Notes: generated from the letters alone by a model not told the origin. A stretch of DNA of 64,000 bases from Planktothricoides sp. SR001 (GCF_001276715.1 NZ_LIUQ01000006.1:86748-150747), one strand, 5' to 3'. Counted from the stretch's first letter, positions 28,403-38,602 are shown. Numbers and translations are program-made.

Positions 28403-29395
28403 TTACATCTCTTGGGGGGGCAAAATCCCTAAACCTTTTTCTAGTAAGAGTTTTAAGACAATTTGCGTGGTTAAAATTAAGCCTAATCTGGCTTGTGCCA
28501 AAGCCAAATTTTCGGTTTTAATTTTGCTCCAGATGGGATTGGCAGCATAAAATATAAGTAAATCTTGACTTAAATCAGTGGCTAATTTCACCATAAGCTT
28601 GGTGACAATCTCACTTTTGCAAGTTGAGAGGGTATCTAGGGTCGTGATTAATTGGGAAATTAGGGTGCGTTCCGTTAGGTGGATCGGACGCAGTTGGTTT
28701 CGATCGCTTAACCAGGGGATAGGATTGGGGTTGATAATTTGCAGATCGGTGCTATGTTCCGACAAGCTGGACTCAGACAGGCTGATTAGTTGCTCCCGAT
28801 CGCCCAAGCGCAGCAGCGAGCAACATCGAGCGTGGGTGTATTCCAGTAGAAAGAGATTATTTGTGAGATTATTTGTGGCATCCAATGTGGCATAGATTTT
28901 TTGCCAGTTTTGACTTTGGTGTGGGTTCTCTGAACCGTGAGTTTGGCTGGGCCATTGGCTGAGACGTTGCAACCAGGTGGCTAACCCTGGTTCGCTGAGA
29001 TGGAATTGAATCCAACCGTCACGAATATGAACGGTGAAATCGGGGGAAGGCTCGATTAAAGAACCGATCGCCTCGGCAATTTCTGCCGGGGCTTTTTGCT
29101 GGGCTTTTTCCTGGGCTTTTTGCAGGGTCTTTTGCAATTTGAAGGCGATCGCGGAAATATAGATGACTTTTTCTACGTCTTTGGTGCGGTTTAATGGCAT
29201 CGTTGAGGGCGTCAATATTGGCATTTGATTGTCAATAGCAGGCGATCGCGTTGCTAACAAATAATCAGAGGTGGCATTGATTAAGCGATCGCAAAATCGC
29301 GATTTCAGGGAGAATAAATCAATCGCTGCCCAAAATTCCTCTGGCCACTTTTGGGCATGGCTGGCCAAATTATCTTGATTCTGTGATTTATTCAT
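28403..29395 (-). CDS. Stand-alone DALR anticodon-binding domain protein (ArgS C-terminus-like)
   Basis: The C-terminal half of this 330-residue protein has the all-helical DALR domain found at the end of arginyl-tRNA synthetase: FLLEYTHARCCSLLRLG and RLGLILTTQIVLKLLLEKGLGILPPQEM-type end. The N-terminal half has no HIGH or KMSKS motif and no Rossmann catalytic core, so it cannot be an active synthetase. Such proteins are present in cyanobacteria, with unknown role; tRNA binding is the obvious guess. ATG start near an AT-rich region. Confidence 0.82.
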   Translation of the reverse strand: MNKSQNQDNLASHAQKWPEEFWAAIDLFSLKSRFCDRLINATSDYLLATRSPAIDNQMPILTPSTMPLNRTKDVEKVIYISAIAFKLQKTLQKAQEKAQQKAPAEIAEAIGSLIEPSPDFTVHIRDGWIQFHLSEPGLATWLQRLSQWPSQTHGSENPHQSQNWQKIYATLDATNNLTNNLFLLEYTHARCCSLLRLGDREQLISLSESSLSEHSTDLQIINPNPIPWLSDRNQLRPIHLTERTLISQLITTLDTLSTCKSEIVTKLMVKLATDLSQDLLIFYAANPIWSKIKTENLALAQARLGLILTTQIVLKLLLEKGLGILPPQEM

Positions 29396-29470
29396 TTTGT
29401 TGGTGACTAATGGTGGGTGACTAATGATTAGTGACTAAACATGGGGGCGATCGCTGCTCGATTGCCGCTC

Positions 29471-29508
29471 GAATAGCCGGGGCAATTTATGAATTGCCCC
29501 GGCTATTC
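29471..29508. terminator. Perfect 17-bp hairpin after the PstS-like gene
   Basis: GAATAGCCGGGGCAATT, loop of four, then AATTGCCCCGGCTATTC. It lies 40 bases beyond the stop of the PstS-like gene. The long GC stem fits a terminator or an mRNA-stabilising end, although no T run follows. Confidence 0.6.
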
Positions 29509-29547
29509 AGGGGATGCAACAATCTTTAGGGATTGATTTTGAAAAAA

Positions 29548-30621
29548 TTAACGAATTCTCACAAATCCAGCTTTTTCAATTAAATCTTGTCCTTGGTCAC
29601 TTAAAAGTAACTGAGCATAAGCTTCACCCGCTTGCTGGTCGATTTGCCCATTTTGTTTGACGATGATAAACAATCTGCGGGTAATCGGATATGCTCCACT
29701 TTGAAAAGCAGCTTGATTTAATTGATTCCGCTTAGTTGGGCATTCTTCCCGGGACACCCAAGGCTCTTGATACGGAGGAATAAATTCTGCCTCTTGATTG
29801 GTGATCGCGATTGATTTTATCTGACATTGCGGGACAACTTGCGGCGCCGAACCATAGTAAATTGCCCCCAAATTATTCGCCACTAGGCGCAAAGCTTCAG
29901 TGGTTGTGGGGATAAAAGAAACATTATCAGCAAACTTTTCTCCATTCAGAATATTATCGATGAAAAACTCTACGCTGCCGCTGTCTTCCGGTCTGCGAGA
30001 ATAAGCAACAATGGCTAAGTTTGATCCGCCTACTTCGTTCCAATTGGTAATTTTGCCGGTATAAATTTGTTTAAGCTGGGTGACAGTTAAGCCGGGAATA
30101 TTCAGAGTTGGGTTGACGGCGATCGCAATGCCATCAATAGCCACAGGAATTTGTTTCAAAGTAAACCCTTTTTGTTGAGCTTGTTCATATTCTGTATCTT
30201 TAATTGATCGCGAAGACTGAACAAAGGCTAATTGATCGTTTAATAGCATCTCAATGCCAGTCGTAGACCCCGGAGGTTTTGTCGGATGTTGGGTATAACG
30301 CAGCTTAAAGTCAGGCCAAACAACTTGAATTAAAGCATCGACTTCTTGGCGGATCGGCGACCAAGAGGTACTGCCCCCATAGCTGACTAATGCCTGGGGA
30401 ACATTTTGTATTTGGGCAAAAGTTTTAACTGGGCTAAAATTTGAGCTAGGGGAATTTTGATTATAGCCTTGAGCAGGGGTTGTCTGGGAATTAGAATCTG
30501 TTCCCCTGGGGTCGGAGGCGCGGTTTTTTAGACCCGTAAACCACCAAACTCCACCGCCTGCTAAACCTACGGTAATTAGCAGGGCTAAGACCAGAATCGT
30601 GGTGTCGTTTTTTTGAGACAT
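29548..30621 (-). CDS. PstS-like phosphate-binding protein, membrane anchored
   Basis: A phosphate-type solute-binding protein of 357 residues with an N-terminal membrane anchor (TTILVLALLITVGLAGGGVWWF, about 7-28), a Ser/Gln-rich linker and a PBP-like domain. The ligand loop reads SYGGSTSWSPI and the domain contains FVQSSRSI, IAVNPTLNIPGLT, TGKITNWNEVGG and RRPEDSGSVEFF. ATG 30621 is chosen over TTG 30666, which would put 15 polar residues before the anchor. No Pst permease genes are adjacent, so it may act as a sensor or an accessory binding protein. Confidence 0.88.
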   Translation of the reverse strand: MSQKNDTTILVLALLITVGLAGGGVWWFTGLKNRASDPRGTDSNSQTTPAQGYNQNSPSSNFSPVKTFAQIQNVPQALVSYGGSTSWSPIRQEVDALIQVVWPDFKLRYTQHPTKPPGSTTGIEMLLNDQLAFVQSSRSIKDTEYEQAQQKGFTLKQIPVAIDGIAIAVNPTLNIPGLTVTQLKQIYTGKITNWNEVGGSNLAIVAYSRRPEDSGSVEFFIDNILNGEKFADNVSFIPTTTEALRLVANNLGAIYYGSAPQVVPQCQIKSIAITNQEAEFIPPYQEPWVSREECPTKRNQLNQAAFQSGAYPITRRLFIIVKQNGQIDQQAGEAYAQLLLSDQGQDLIEKAGFVRIR

Positions 30622-31602
30622 AAGTGATGATTGTTTGACGCTAGAGGCTATTGGCAGATTAAGCAAAGGGGATGTTTTCCATGATTTATCCCCATTTGTA
30701 AATACGTTTATAGTAGCGATTTGTCTCCCTTAATAGCGATTCGCATTTTTTGCTTGTTCTGAATTTTCAGATTTTTTTGATGCGATCTCCTGGTAGTTGC
30801 AAGCTGGCTGGGATATTACGCTGCTTTGGTTCAAAAAATAGTTTCTTTAGCTGATAAATTGGGTTTATTTAAAATTTTATCGATTTTTAATCAAATTTAA
30901 CCAAAAATTTACCGAAAAAACTATTGACAAGTTATCCAAAATTAATTTATTATAAAATCATCGTAAGACTTTATAATGGGAATAGTATGCGCCCATATAT
31001 ATAACCCATATATATACCTGATTGGCAGCGGATAGGGGTTGGCAGCGGATAGGTTGACTATTTTCTGAATCGGATAGCGGTTGGTTGGCAGCTTATTTCT
31101 CTACCCCAAGCAATAAACCGGGTTTCTTTGAAAGCATTCCACAGATAACTGCTGATATTCAAAACCGAAACCCGGTTTCTGGGCTATTTGGGTTGACTAC
31201 TTTCTGAATCGGATAGCGATCGCTTTTCAGATAGCCCTGATATTATTTACAAACCGTCAACCCATCAACTATTCCATCCGCTGCCAACGGAATATCCCAT
31301 CAACTATCCCATCAACTATTCCATCCGCTGCCAACGGAATATCCCATCAACTATCCCATCAACTATCCCATCCGCTGCCAACCCCTACGGAAAGAAACCC
31401 GGTTTTCTCTTTGTGGGCGATCGCCTACAGAGTTATGCTAATTTTTGCTAGATATAGCAATCCTAAGTCGTCTAGCATAGAATAGAAGCCACTGGCTGTC
31501 TCTACTTATCTCTTCCATTCTCTCACAATTCATCTAGGGTTTCGATATATTGGTTATTTTAACCTAAACTGATTTTTTATTCTAGACATAATTAAAAATG
31601 AT
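30622..31602. repeat. Repeat-rich non-coding gap with ACCCGGTTTCT and GGCAGCGGATAG repeats
   Basis: No gene is visible in this gap. Left of centre, GTTGGCAGCGGATAG occurs twice (31021-31055), and right of centre its complement ATCCGCTGCCAAC occurs three times (31275-31382) within ATCCCATCAACTAT units. Direct copies of TTGACTA(T/C)TTTCTGAATCGG lie at 31055 and 31193. ACCGGGTTTCT/AAACCCGGTTT palindromes lie at 31116, 31164 and 31396. A TTGACA (30924) with TATTAT 18 bases downstream resembles a + strand promoter that reads into the repeats. Confidence 0.75.
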
Positions 31603-31603
31603 A

Positions 31604-31628
31604 AAAAGGTGGGTATTGCCCACCTTTT
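31604..31628 (-). terminator. Rho-independent terminator of the alpha/beta hydrolase gene
   Basis: AAAAGGTGGG, loop TATTG, then CCCACCTTTT. Perfect ten-base stem with A and T runs, 89 bases beyond the stop of the minus-strand hydrolase gene. Confidence 0.75.
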
Positions 31629-31716
31629 GTTGCTCTTGATGCTTAATGTTGATGCCTAATTGCTCCGCATCAAGCTGTTTCACCAAGGAAACACTATTTC
31701 CTTTAATGACGAACAA

Positions 31717-32601
31717 TTACAGATTGTTGAGCCAATCTAAAATTAACGGATTGACCACTTCTGGCCGTTCGTCATGGGGACAGTGGCCGGTTTTGGGAAT
31801 GGAAACAAATTTAATGGGTTGAGATCGCGCAAACTCTTGGAAAATTCGCCCGCCACTCACCGGAGTCCAGGGGTCATCTTCGCCCCACAAAACTAAGAGG
31901 GGACATTTGACCAAGGGTAATAATTCCGTGGGTTGTGGGCCAGGAGGGGCGGTGACAATGGAGGCAAAAACTTTTTGCGCCCCTGGATCGCAAGAGGGTT
32001 GATAAAGTAATTCGACTAATTCGTTGGTAATAGCAGATTTGTTGCCGTAAACTTGCCGCAAGGTGTTGCGGATGCGATGTTTTTGGCGAATGCGGTCAAA
32101 GAGAAATGGCCCTAACCCTGGGGAACTGACCACATTAGTAAAGATGGTCATAATTTGCCGCAGGGGAAAATGCAGTTCTTCAGGACGGTGATTTAAGCCA
32201 CCGGCACAGTTTAGCAATACCCCACCAGCGACGATTTCGGGATGATTAGCGGCGATCGCCAAACTCAGCAGCGCCCCAATAGAGTTGCCAATAAATACAG
32301 CGGGTTCTTGAATATGTTCATGCCAGAAATCTTTGAGCAATTGTTGCCACAGTTCCACGGAATAGTCCACTGGGGCTTTATCGGAACCGCCAAATCCCAA
32401 TAAGTCCAGAGCAAAAACCCGATAACCCCCCTCAGCCAAGGCGGGAATATTCTTACGCCAATGTCCAATGGAGGCACCGAACCCATGCACCAAAACTAGG
32501 GGCAGACCTGTGCCTTTGACGATGTATTTAATTTGATGGTTTTGCCACTCCCAGGTGAGTGGTTCCAAGGTACTGGGTGAGGTAAGTGGTTCTGCAATCA
32601 C
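31717..32601 (-). CDS. Alpha/beta hydrolase
   Basis: A soluble hydrolase of 294 residues. The oxyanion segment is LVLVHGFGAS, the nucleophile elbow GNSIGA with Ser107, the acid in VLWGEDDPWTP and the base in TGHCPHDERP. The pattern fits the epoxide hydrolase/haloperoxidase-like family that is common in cyanobacteria and includes chlorophyll-related esterases; the substrate is unknown. No co-transcribed gene. Confidence 0.87.
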   Translation of the reverse strand: MIAEPLTSPSTLEPLTWEWQNHQIKYIVKGTGLPLVLVHGFGASIGHWRKNIPALAEGGYRVFALDLLGFGGSDKAPVDYSVELWQQLLKDFWHEHIQEPAVFIGNSIGALLSLAIAANHPEIVAGGVLLNCAGGLNHRPEELHFPLRQIMTIFTNVVSSPGLGPFLFDRIRQKHRIRNTLRQVYGNKSAITNELVELLYQPSCDPGAQKVFASIVTAPPGPQPTELLPLVKCPLLVLWGEDDPWTPVSGGRIFQEFARSQPIKFVSIPKTGHCPHDERPEVVNPLILDWLNNL

Positions 32602-32921
32602 GGTCAGTTATGAAGTTTTGTAAAGGATATTTGATTATCATAAAGCTTTGATGCAGATGTGTTGCTACGTCGGGGGACTGCCGTCGGATGAGGTTCTCGA
32701 GGAGATGAGGTTCGGGAGGGGATGAGGTTCGGGAGGGGACAGCGATCGCGCTACCTTTCCTTGGTTCTACCATGCTCTACAACGCGACAAAAGATCGAGA
32801 AAAGCGGCCATTGGATGTGAAAATAAATCTATGGTGAATGGCTCTGACCCTCGTCTTCACGGGGGCAGGCTTATATTCAAGTCAGAGTCATTGATCGGAA
32901 GATTGCAAGGAAATCAGAAAG
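32602..32921. other. Divergent intergenic gap before cyanoP
   Basis: The gap holds a short GC-rich direct repeat (GATGAGGTTCGGGAGGGG, with a shorter relative at 32690) and no gene. Promoters of the hydrolase and of cyanoP must lie here; no convincing -10 was identified. Confidence 0.5.
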
Positions 32922-33464
32922 ATGCTTAAACGAATTGCTGCCATTATTCTCGTTGTTTTGACTATTAGCTTAACAGGTTGTGTGAGTTCACCGACCACAG
33001 GTTTAAAACCTTATGTGAATAGCTATAAAGGTTATGAATTTTTGTATCCGAATGGATGGGTTGAGGTGCCGGTGAAAAATGGCCCAGATGTGGTGTTCAA
33101 AGATTTAATTGAGTCGAGCGAAAATGTCAGCGTGGTGATTTCTCAAATTCCAGAAAATGAAAAACTTCAGGATATTGGCGATCCTTCAACGGTGGGATAT
33201 AAAATCTTGCAGAAAGCGATCGCCCCTGAAGGTTCTGGAAGACAAGCAGAGTTAATCAATGCCACTGCCATAGAAAAGAAAGACAAAACTTATTATATCT
33301 TAGAATATGCGGTAAAATTGGCCAACCAAGATCGCCATGATATTGCCAGTGTGGCGATTAGTCGCGGTAAACTATTCAGCTTTAATGTGTCTACCACCGC
33401 AAATCGCTGGCAAAAAACTGCGGAAACTTTAAAGCAAGTGGTGGCTTCTTTCTCCGTTTATTAA
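32922..33464 (+). CDS. CyanoP lipoprotein (PsbP family)
   Basis: A PsbP-domain protein of 180 residues with a signal peptide ending in the lipobox LTGC (Cys20), so it is tethered to the lumenal side of the thylakoid membrane. The fold begins GLKPYVNSYKGYEFLYPNGW, the PsbP family signature, with PDVVFKDLIESSENVSVVIS and a C-terminal NRWQKTAETLKQVVASF. CyanoP associates with photosystem II assembly intermediates. It is followed by a long palindrome. Confidence 0.92.
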   Translation: MLKRIAAIILVVLTISLTGCVSSPTTGLKPYVNSYKGYEFLYPNGWVEVPVKNGPDVVFKDLIESSENVSVVISQIPENEKLQDIGDPSTVGYKILQKAIAPEGSGRQAELINATAIEKKDKTYYILEYAVKLANQDRHDIASVAISRGKLFSFNVSTTANRWQKTAETLKQVVASFSVY

Positions 33465-33514
33465 TTTCAATTTTTTGGTGGTATTTCTGGTGGGCAAAAG
33501 CCCACCATTGAAAA

Positions 33515-33579
33515 AGAAACCGGGTTTCTGTGAAATATCTTCTAGGTGGCGAAGATATTTTGACAGAAACCCGGTTTCT
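33515..33579. terminator. 65-bp near-perfect palindrome between cyanoP and glgB
   Basis: AGAAACCGGGTTTCT and AGAAACCCGGTTTCT bound GAAATATCTTC and GAAGATATTT arms around a short TAGGTGGC loop. It sits between the ends of convergent cyanoP and glgB and can serve as terminator for both. The outer arms are themselves copies of the ACCCGGTTTCT palindrome family seen at 31.1-31.4 kb. Confidence 0.7.
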
Positions 33580-33594
33580 AGGTTTTATGAGAAC

Positions 33595-35913
33595 TTATTG
33601 ATTCTGACTTTCTGCTAACAAAGCTTTACGGGCTTCTTCGGTTTTTTGGCGATCGAGTTTGAACATCACCACCGCCAAAGGAGGCAAGCAAAGATCCAAA
33701 GAATAGCGACGATTGTGCATCCACCATTCATCAGCCCATTTACCGCCTAGGTTGCCCATATTGCTGCCGCCGAATTCTTTAGCATCGCTGTTAAAGATTT
33801 CGGTATAAAAACCGTGTTCGGGTACGCCAACCCGGTAATGGCTGTGGGGTTGAGGGGTGAAGTTACAAACTGTCAAAATAAATTCATCGGAGTCTTTAGC
33901 GCGGCGAATAAAAGAAACTACGCTATGACGGTTATCGCTGCAATCAATCCACTCAAACCCTTCCTGAGCAAAATCCCAAGTATAAAGGGCGGGTTGTTGG
34001 CGATAAAGCCGGTTTAATTCACTAAAGAAGCGCTTAGTTTGTTGGTGGGGTTCATACTGCAACAGTTGCCATTCCAAGTCACCCCAGACATTCCACTCAC
34101 TCCATTGGCCAAATTCCATGCCCATAAACATGGTTTTCTTCCCTGGGTGGGCGTACATATAGGCAAATAAGCAGCGCAGGTTAGCGAATTTCTGCCAGCG
34201 ATCGCCCGGCATCTTGCCAATAATATTGCTCTTACCGTGAACCACTTCATCGTGAGATAACGCCAGCATGAAATTCTCGCTGTGGTTATACCACATACTG
34301 AAGGTGACGTTATTTTGGTGGAACTGGCGGAACCAAGGATCCATGCTGAAATAGTCCAGCATATCGTGCATCCAGCCCATATTCCACTTGAGGTTAAAGC
34401 CCAAACCGCCCACATAAGTCGGCCAGGAAACCATCGGCCAAGCGGTGGACTCTTCCGCCACAGAAAGTGTCCCTGGGAAATAACTGAAAATCAGGTGATT
34501 AACCTGCCGCAGGAAATCAGCCGCTTCAATATTTTCCCGTCCGCCATATTGGTTGGCAACCCATTCCCCTGGTTTCCGGGCATAGTCCAGATACAGCATA
34601 GACGCCACTGCATCCACCCGAATGCCGTCAATGTGGTATTTGTCAAACCAGAATAGGGCATTGGCATAGAGGAAGTTCCGCACTTCGTTGCGGTTGTAGT
34701 TAAATACCAAGGTGCCCCATTCTTTGTGCTCGCCTTTGCGCGGGTCGGCGTGTTCATAGAGGTGAGTCCCATCAAAGAAGGCTAAACCGTGACCATCTTT
34801 GGGGAAGTGACCGGGCACCCAGTCTACCAATACCCCAATGCCGTTTTGGTGGCACTGATCCACGAAGTACATGAAGTCTTCGGGACTGCCGTAGCGAGAA
34901 GTGGGAGCAAAGTAGCCGGTGACTTGGTAGCCCCAGGAGCCATCAAAGGGGTGTTCGGCAATGGGTAGCAGTTCGATATGAGTGTAGCCGAGTTCTTTGA
35001 CGTAAGGAATGAGGCGATCGGCGAGTTCCCGGTAGGTGAGAAAACGAGCGGTGGTTTTCAGTTCCGACACAACCACTACGGGTTCTTCGGTGCCGTCGGG
35101 TTTAACCGCTGGTTCCGCTGAAGCTGCGTGTAGCCAAGAACCTAAATGGCATTCATAGACGGCAACGGGCTGAGTTAAGGCATCGGTGTGACGCCGTTTT
35201 TCCATCCAGTCGCGATCGGTCCAGGTGTAGGTTTCTAAGTCCGTAACGATCGAGGCAGTTTTGGGGCGGGGTTCTTGTTGGAAACCGTAGGGATCGGATT
35301 TTTCGTAAATATGACCTTCATTATTCTTAATTTCATATTTGTAGGCTTCCCCTACCCCAATTTGAGGAATGAACAACTCCCAAATCCCGTTGCCGATTTT
35401 CCGCATTTGGTGTTTGCGACCGTCCCAGGAGTTAAAATCTCCCAAAATTGATACGTTGCGAGCATTGGGAGCCCAAACGGCGAAATATACCCCTTTGACT
35501 CCTTCAACCACCATTGGATGGGCGCCTAGTTTTTCATAGATGCGGTGATGGTTGCCTTCGGCAAATAAATGGATGTCAAAGTCCGTGAGTTTGGAAGACC
35601 GGAAGGCATAAGGATCGTAGATGACCCGTTCGCGATCGCCTTCTTTGACCCGTAGCTGATAGTTAGAAAGTTCGGTTGTTTCGATGGTGCATTCAAAGAA
35701 GTGAGCATTATGCACCGATTGCATGGAATATTCTTTTCTGACTTCTGGGAGTACGACCCAGACTGCTTCGGCGTTGGGTAGATAAGCTCGCACCACCCAG
35801 CTTGTTACTTTGCCATTTTCTTCAATCGGATGAGGCCCAAGGATTTGAAAGGGGTCTTGATGTTGGTTCCATACAATACTGTTAACTTGATCGGGAGTAA
35901 TGGTTATGGACAT
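33595..35913 (-). CDS. glgB: 1,4-alpha-glucan branching enzyme
   Basis: GlgB introduces alpha-1,6 branches in glycogen. The 772-residue protein has an N-terminal domain and CBM48 (about 1-240, [21 protein letters not shown]), the GH13 barrel with [10 protein letters not shown], the nucleophile Asp in [15 protein letters not shown] (about residue 431), the acid Glu in [10 protein letters not shown] (about 486) and [10 protein letters not shown], then a C-terminal beta domain. All catalytic residues are present. It is transcribed alone. Confidence 0.97.
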   Translation of the reverse strand: MSITITPDQVNSIVWNQHQDPFQILGPHPIEENGKVTSWVVRAYLPNAEAVWVVLPEVRKEYSMQSVHNAHFFECTIETTELSNYQLRVKEGDRERVIYDPYAFRSSKLTDFDIHLFAEGNHHRIYEKLGAHPMVVEGVKGVYFAVWAPNARNVSILGDFNSWDGRKHQMRKIGNGIWELFIPQIGVGEAYKYEIKNNEGHIYEKSDPYGFQQEPRPKTASIVTDLETYTWTDRDWMEKRRHTDALTQPVAVYECHLGSWLHAASAEPAVKPDGTEEPVVVVSELKTTARFLTYRELADRLIPYVKELGYTHIELLPIAEHPFDGSWGYQVTGYFAPTSRYGSPEDFMYFVDQCHQNGIGVLVDWVPGHFPKDGHGLAFFDGTHLYEHADPRKGEHKEWGTLVFNYNRNEVRNFLYANALFWFDKYHIDGIRVDAVASMLYLDYARKPGEWVANQYGGRENIEAADFLRQVNHLIFSYFPGTLSVAEESTAWPMVSWPTYVGGLGFNLKWNMGWMHDMLDYFSMDPWFRQFHQNNVTFSMWYNHSENFMLALSHDEVVHGKSNIIGKMPGDRWQKFANLRCLFAYMYAHPGKKTMFMGMEFGQWSEWNVWGDLEWQLLQYEPHQQTKRFFSELNRLYRQQPALYTWDFAQEGFEWIDCSDNRHSVVSFIRRAKDSDEFILTVCNFTPQPHSHYRVGVPEHGFYTEIFNSDAKEFGGSNMGNLGGKWADEWWMHNRRYSLDLCLPPLAVVMFKLDRQKTEEARKALLAESQNQ

Positions 35914-36356
35914 GAACCTACCTAATTATGAAGTTTACTAATGTGAGAAAAGATAAGTTGCCTCTTGATCTTGTTTATAAAAACATCTCATTGTTATGAG
36001 TTTTCAGCGATTTCTCACTTAATTTATCCCACGTTTGGGGATAAATTTGTTTTATGTGAGAAATTGTTACAAGCCTAGGCAAGCTCCAGTGGTCATCGGT
36101 TTTCCGGTTGAGGACAGGGACAGGAGAAAACCTAACCCTATACGGGTAGAGGCAAAACCCCTGCAAAACGGCATGAACCGTTGCTGGGTGATGAGACGAT
36201 ATTCTCATACACCAGAGATATTAAATAATGTAAAGGAAAATGGCTACAATCGATCTTTAGTAGGTGACAAGCCGGTGGCTAGGGGTCGGTCAGGGGATAT
36301 ATTGCTCAACTACAAACAACAAATAACAAGTAACAATTAACAAATAACAAATAGCA
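35914..36356. other. Intergenic gap upstream of glgB
   Basis: The gap holds AT-rich promoter sequence near glgB and, at its right end (36305-36355), AACAACAAATAACAA short repeats. I see no gene, RNA or clear promoter. Confidence 0.5.
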
Positions 36357-36803
36357 CTAAAGAGGGAACATCTGCCGCAGTAAGTAGCGGATGGGAAATT
36401 TATTGATAATGTGGCTGGTGGCCGAGAATGCTGATGTTCCAGTAGGGAGGTTGGGATTGTCAGTCCAGAGTTCTGGTTGTTGTAGCTGGAGTTTTGCATA
36501 TTCCGCAGGGGTGATGGGTTGACCATCAATGGGCGATCGCGCTTCGGTGATGATCTCTGTGCGTAAAATTTCTTCCGGCAGGTCTTCTGGAGGCGGTAAG
36601 GCGATCGCGGGGGTGGGGAGGAGGAAGCAGAGGAGCAGGGGAGCGGGGGGGCAGGGGAGCCGCCAACGAGCGGGGGGGCAGGGGAGCCGCCAACGAGCAG
36701 GGGAGCCCGCCATCGGCAGGGGGGCAGGAGCCCTAGGGACAGGGCAATGCGGTGTCCTAGGCGCTATGAGACGAGATAATATGGGACGATTAACCATTTT
36801 CAT
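36357..36803 (-). CDS. Hypothetical secreted protein with a repeat-expanded signal region
   Basis: The 148-residue protein has a basic N-terminus, then a nine-residue repeat (RWRLPCPPA, twice, plus a related PMAGSPA unit) encoded by a 27-base GC-rich tandem repeat (36643-36696), then the hydrophobic segment PLLLCFLLPTPAIA and a short mature part (PPPEDLPEEILRTEIITEA...). The mature part fits a conserved cyanobacterial hypothetical. The start ATG overlaps the stop codon of the upstream GST gene (TAATG), so the two are translationally coupled. The tandem repeat lies in the signal-peptide n-region. Confidence 0.65.
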   Translation of the reverse strand: MKMVNRPILSRLIAPRTPHCPVPRAPAPLPMAGSPARWRLPCPPARWRLPCPPAPLLLCFLLPTPAIALPPPEDLPEEILRTEIITEARSPIDGQPITPAEYAKLQLQQPELWTDNPNLPTGTSAFSATSHIINKFPIRYLLRQMFPL

Positions 36804-37468
36804 TACAAACCAGGGGGTAGGGGTTCATTGCAATTGTGATGGATTTGGGCAATGCGTTCAAATAGCCAGGGGTATTTTTGCCGATATTCAGGAATGAGGG
36901 CAAGGGGACTGAGAAGGGCTGCGGCAGCAATGTCGGCTACGGAGAGGCGATCGCCCACTAAGTAGGGACGGGTTTGCCAGCGTTCTTGTAATACCGCGAA
37001 GGCGGTTGTGAGGCGATCTCTGGCAAGGGCGACCGCTGCGGGAGTAATGCCATATTGTTGGCGGACGATGGTAATCACCAGTTGGCTGGAAAAGGAAGGG
37101 TCAATCGCTTTGCCTTCTCCAGCGCGATAATCATAGTAAACAAACCGGGTAGCGGTGCCAATACTTTCATCAAGCCAATCTTCTAACATCCAGGCTTCGG
37201 TGTCTAGGGTGCTGCCTAGAGATAATGGCGGTTCGGGACTATAAGCTTCGAGAAATTTCAAAATTTGGGTCGAGTCCCCAATGGCTTTGGGTTGCCCGTC
37301 AACCTCTGGCAAGAGTACCGGGGTAGTGGTTAACCCTGTCAGAGGTTTAATCTTGAGGGCGTGTAATCCTGGGGTTAAATTGTTAACGGTATAAGATATT
37401 TTTTTATAACCGAGTGCGAGTCGGGCTTTCCGACAGTAATGAGAGGTACTAAATTGCAATAGCAGCAT
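36803..37468 (-). CDS. Glutathione S-transferase family protein
   Basis: A 221-residue protein with the thioredoxin-like N-terminal domain (LLLQFSTSHYCRKARLALGY, then TTPVLLPEVDGQPKAIGDSTQILKFLEAY with the Ser of the glutathione site) and an all-helical C-terminal domain (RPYLVGDRLSVADIAAAALLSP). ATG 37468 is preferred to an upstream codon at 37501 because it gives the typical N-terminal strand. It overlaps the following gene by one base. Confidence 0.87.
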   Translation of the reverse strand: MLLLQFSTSHYCRKARLALGYKKISYTVNNLTPGLHALKIKPLTGLTTTPVLLPEVDGQPKAIGDSTQILKFLEAYSPEPPLSLGSTLDTEAWMLEDWLDESIGTATRFVYYDYRAGEGKAIDPSFSSQLVITIVRQQYGITPAAVALARDRLTTAFAVLQERWQTRPYLVGDRLSVADIAAAALLSPLALIPEYRQKYPWLFERIAQIHHNCNEPLPPGL

Positions 37469-37651
37469 TGATAGATTCCTGGGGATGGCCGAGGGATTCA
37501 CTCCTATATATTAGGGCTATATTACGGCGAAAAATTAACCCAAAATTTACAAATCTTAAATCTTTGTCAGATTTGCGAAAAGCGGATGACGATTCCTGTA
37601 GAGAAAGGCTAGGCTATTAATCAGCCTAATCCTTCATATCCTACAGCAGCT

Positions 37652-38602
37652 ATGGCAAAAGAACTGGCGATCGATACTCGCGGACTGACTAAGCAATTTG
37701 ACCGACAAATTGCCGTCAATGATGTAGATTTACAGGTAGCTTGTGGCGAAGTTTATGGACTCATTGGCCCCAACGGCGCAGGCAAAACGACACTAATTAG
37801 AATGTTAGCCACTGCGGAAGAACCCACTACTGGAGAAATCTATATTAATGGGGAACGTTTATTAAGAGATAATTCTAATCCGACCCTGAAACAACGGCTG
37901 GGATTTTTGCCCGATGATTTTCCTCTTTATGATGACCTCACTGTTTGGGATTATCTCGACTATTTTGCCCGTCTTTATCACTTAAGACAACCCCGGCGCC
38001 GTCAACGGCTTTATGATGTACTAGAATTGGTGCAACTCAGCAATAAACGCAATAGCTTAATTTCTACCCTATCGCGAGGGATGAAACAACGCCTCAGTTT
38101 AGCCAGAACCATTATCCATGAACCAATACTTTTACTATTAGATGAACCTGTCTCTGGGTTAGATCCGATCGCCCGGATGCAGTTTCGGGAAATTATCAAA
38201 ATTCTCCGAGAAGCGGGGATGACAATTTTAATTTCTTCTCACGTTCTCAGCGACTTAGCGGAACTTTGCACCTCCGTAGGCATTATGGAACTTGGCTATC
38301 TGGTGGAAAGTGCGCCCCTGAAAGAACTTTATCAAAGATTAAGTGGCCAGCAAATTATTATCTCTACTTTGGGTAAATTAGAAGCATTAGAGTCTGAATT
38401 GCGTAATCATCCCCAAATAGACGGCTGGGAAATTCTTTCCGATCGCAACAGTCTGCGGGTGCAATTTTCCGGTAATCCAGAAGATAGCGCTAAATTGCTG
38501 CGATCGCTCGTAGAAAGTGGCATTGCTCTCACGGAATTTCATTGCACCCAAGAAGACCTAGAAACCATTTTTCTCAAATTAGGACATAAGCAAGCCTCTT
38601 AA
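37652..38602 (+). CDS. ABC transporter ATP-binding protein
   Basis: The ATPase of an ABC exporter, 316 residues. Walker A GPNGAGKTT (39-47), signature LSRGMKQRLSLA (140-151), Walker B ILLLLDEPVSGLD (159-171). The region after Walker A contains LGFLPDDFPLYDDLTVWDYL, a variation typical of drug or polymer export ATPases. A C-terminal extension of about 80 residues follows. It is the first gene of a run with three permease genes on the same strand, 140 bases upstream of the first. Substrate unknown. Confidence 0.93.
   Translation: MAKELAIDTRGLTKQFDRQIAVNDVDLQVACGEVYGLIGPNGAGKTTLIRMLATAEEPTTGEIYINGERLLRDNSNPTLKQRLGFLPDDFPLYDDLTVWDYLDYFARLYHLRQPRRRQRLYDVLELVQLSNKRNSLISTLSRGMKQRLSLARTIIHEPILLLLDEPVSGLDPIARMQFREIIKILREAGMTILISSHVLSDLAELCTSVGIMELGYLVESAPLKELYQRLSGQQIIISTLGKLEALESELRNHPQIDGWEILSDRNSLRVQFSGNPEDSAKLLRSLVESGIALTEFHCTQEDLETIFLKLGHKQAS

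Noticed and set aside
31255-31390. CRISPR-like direct repeats (ATCCCATCAACTAT, ATCCGCTGCCAAC)
   Set aside because: Units are short, irregular and without constant spacers, and no cas genes are present.
34014-34775. Frames of 94-133 codons overlapping glgB
   Set aside because: They are alternative frames of a well-supported branching enzyme and show biased Trp/Thr-rich composition typical of shadows.
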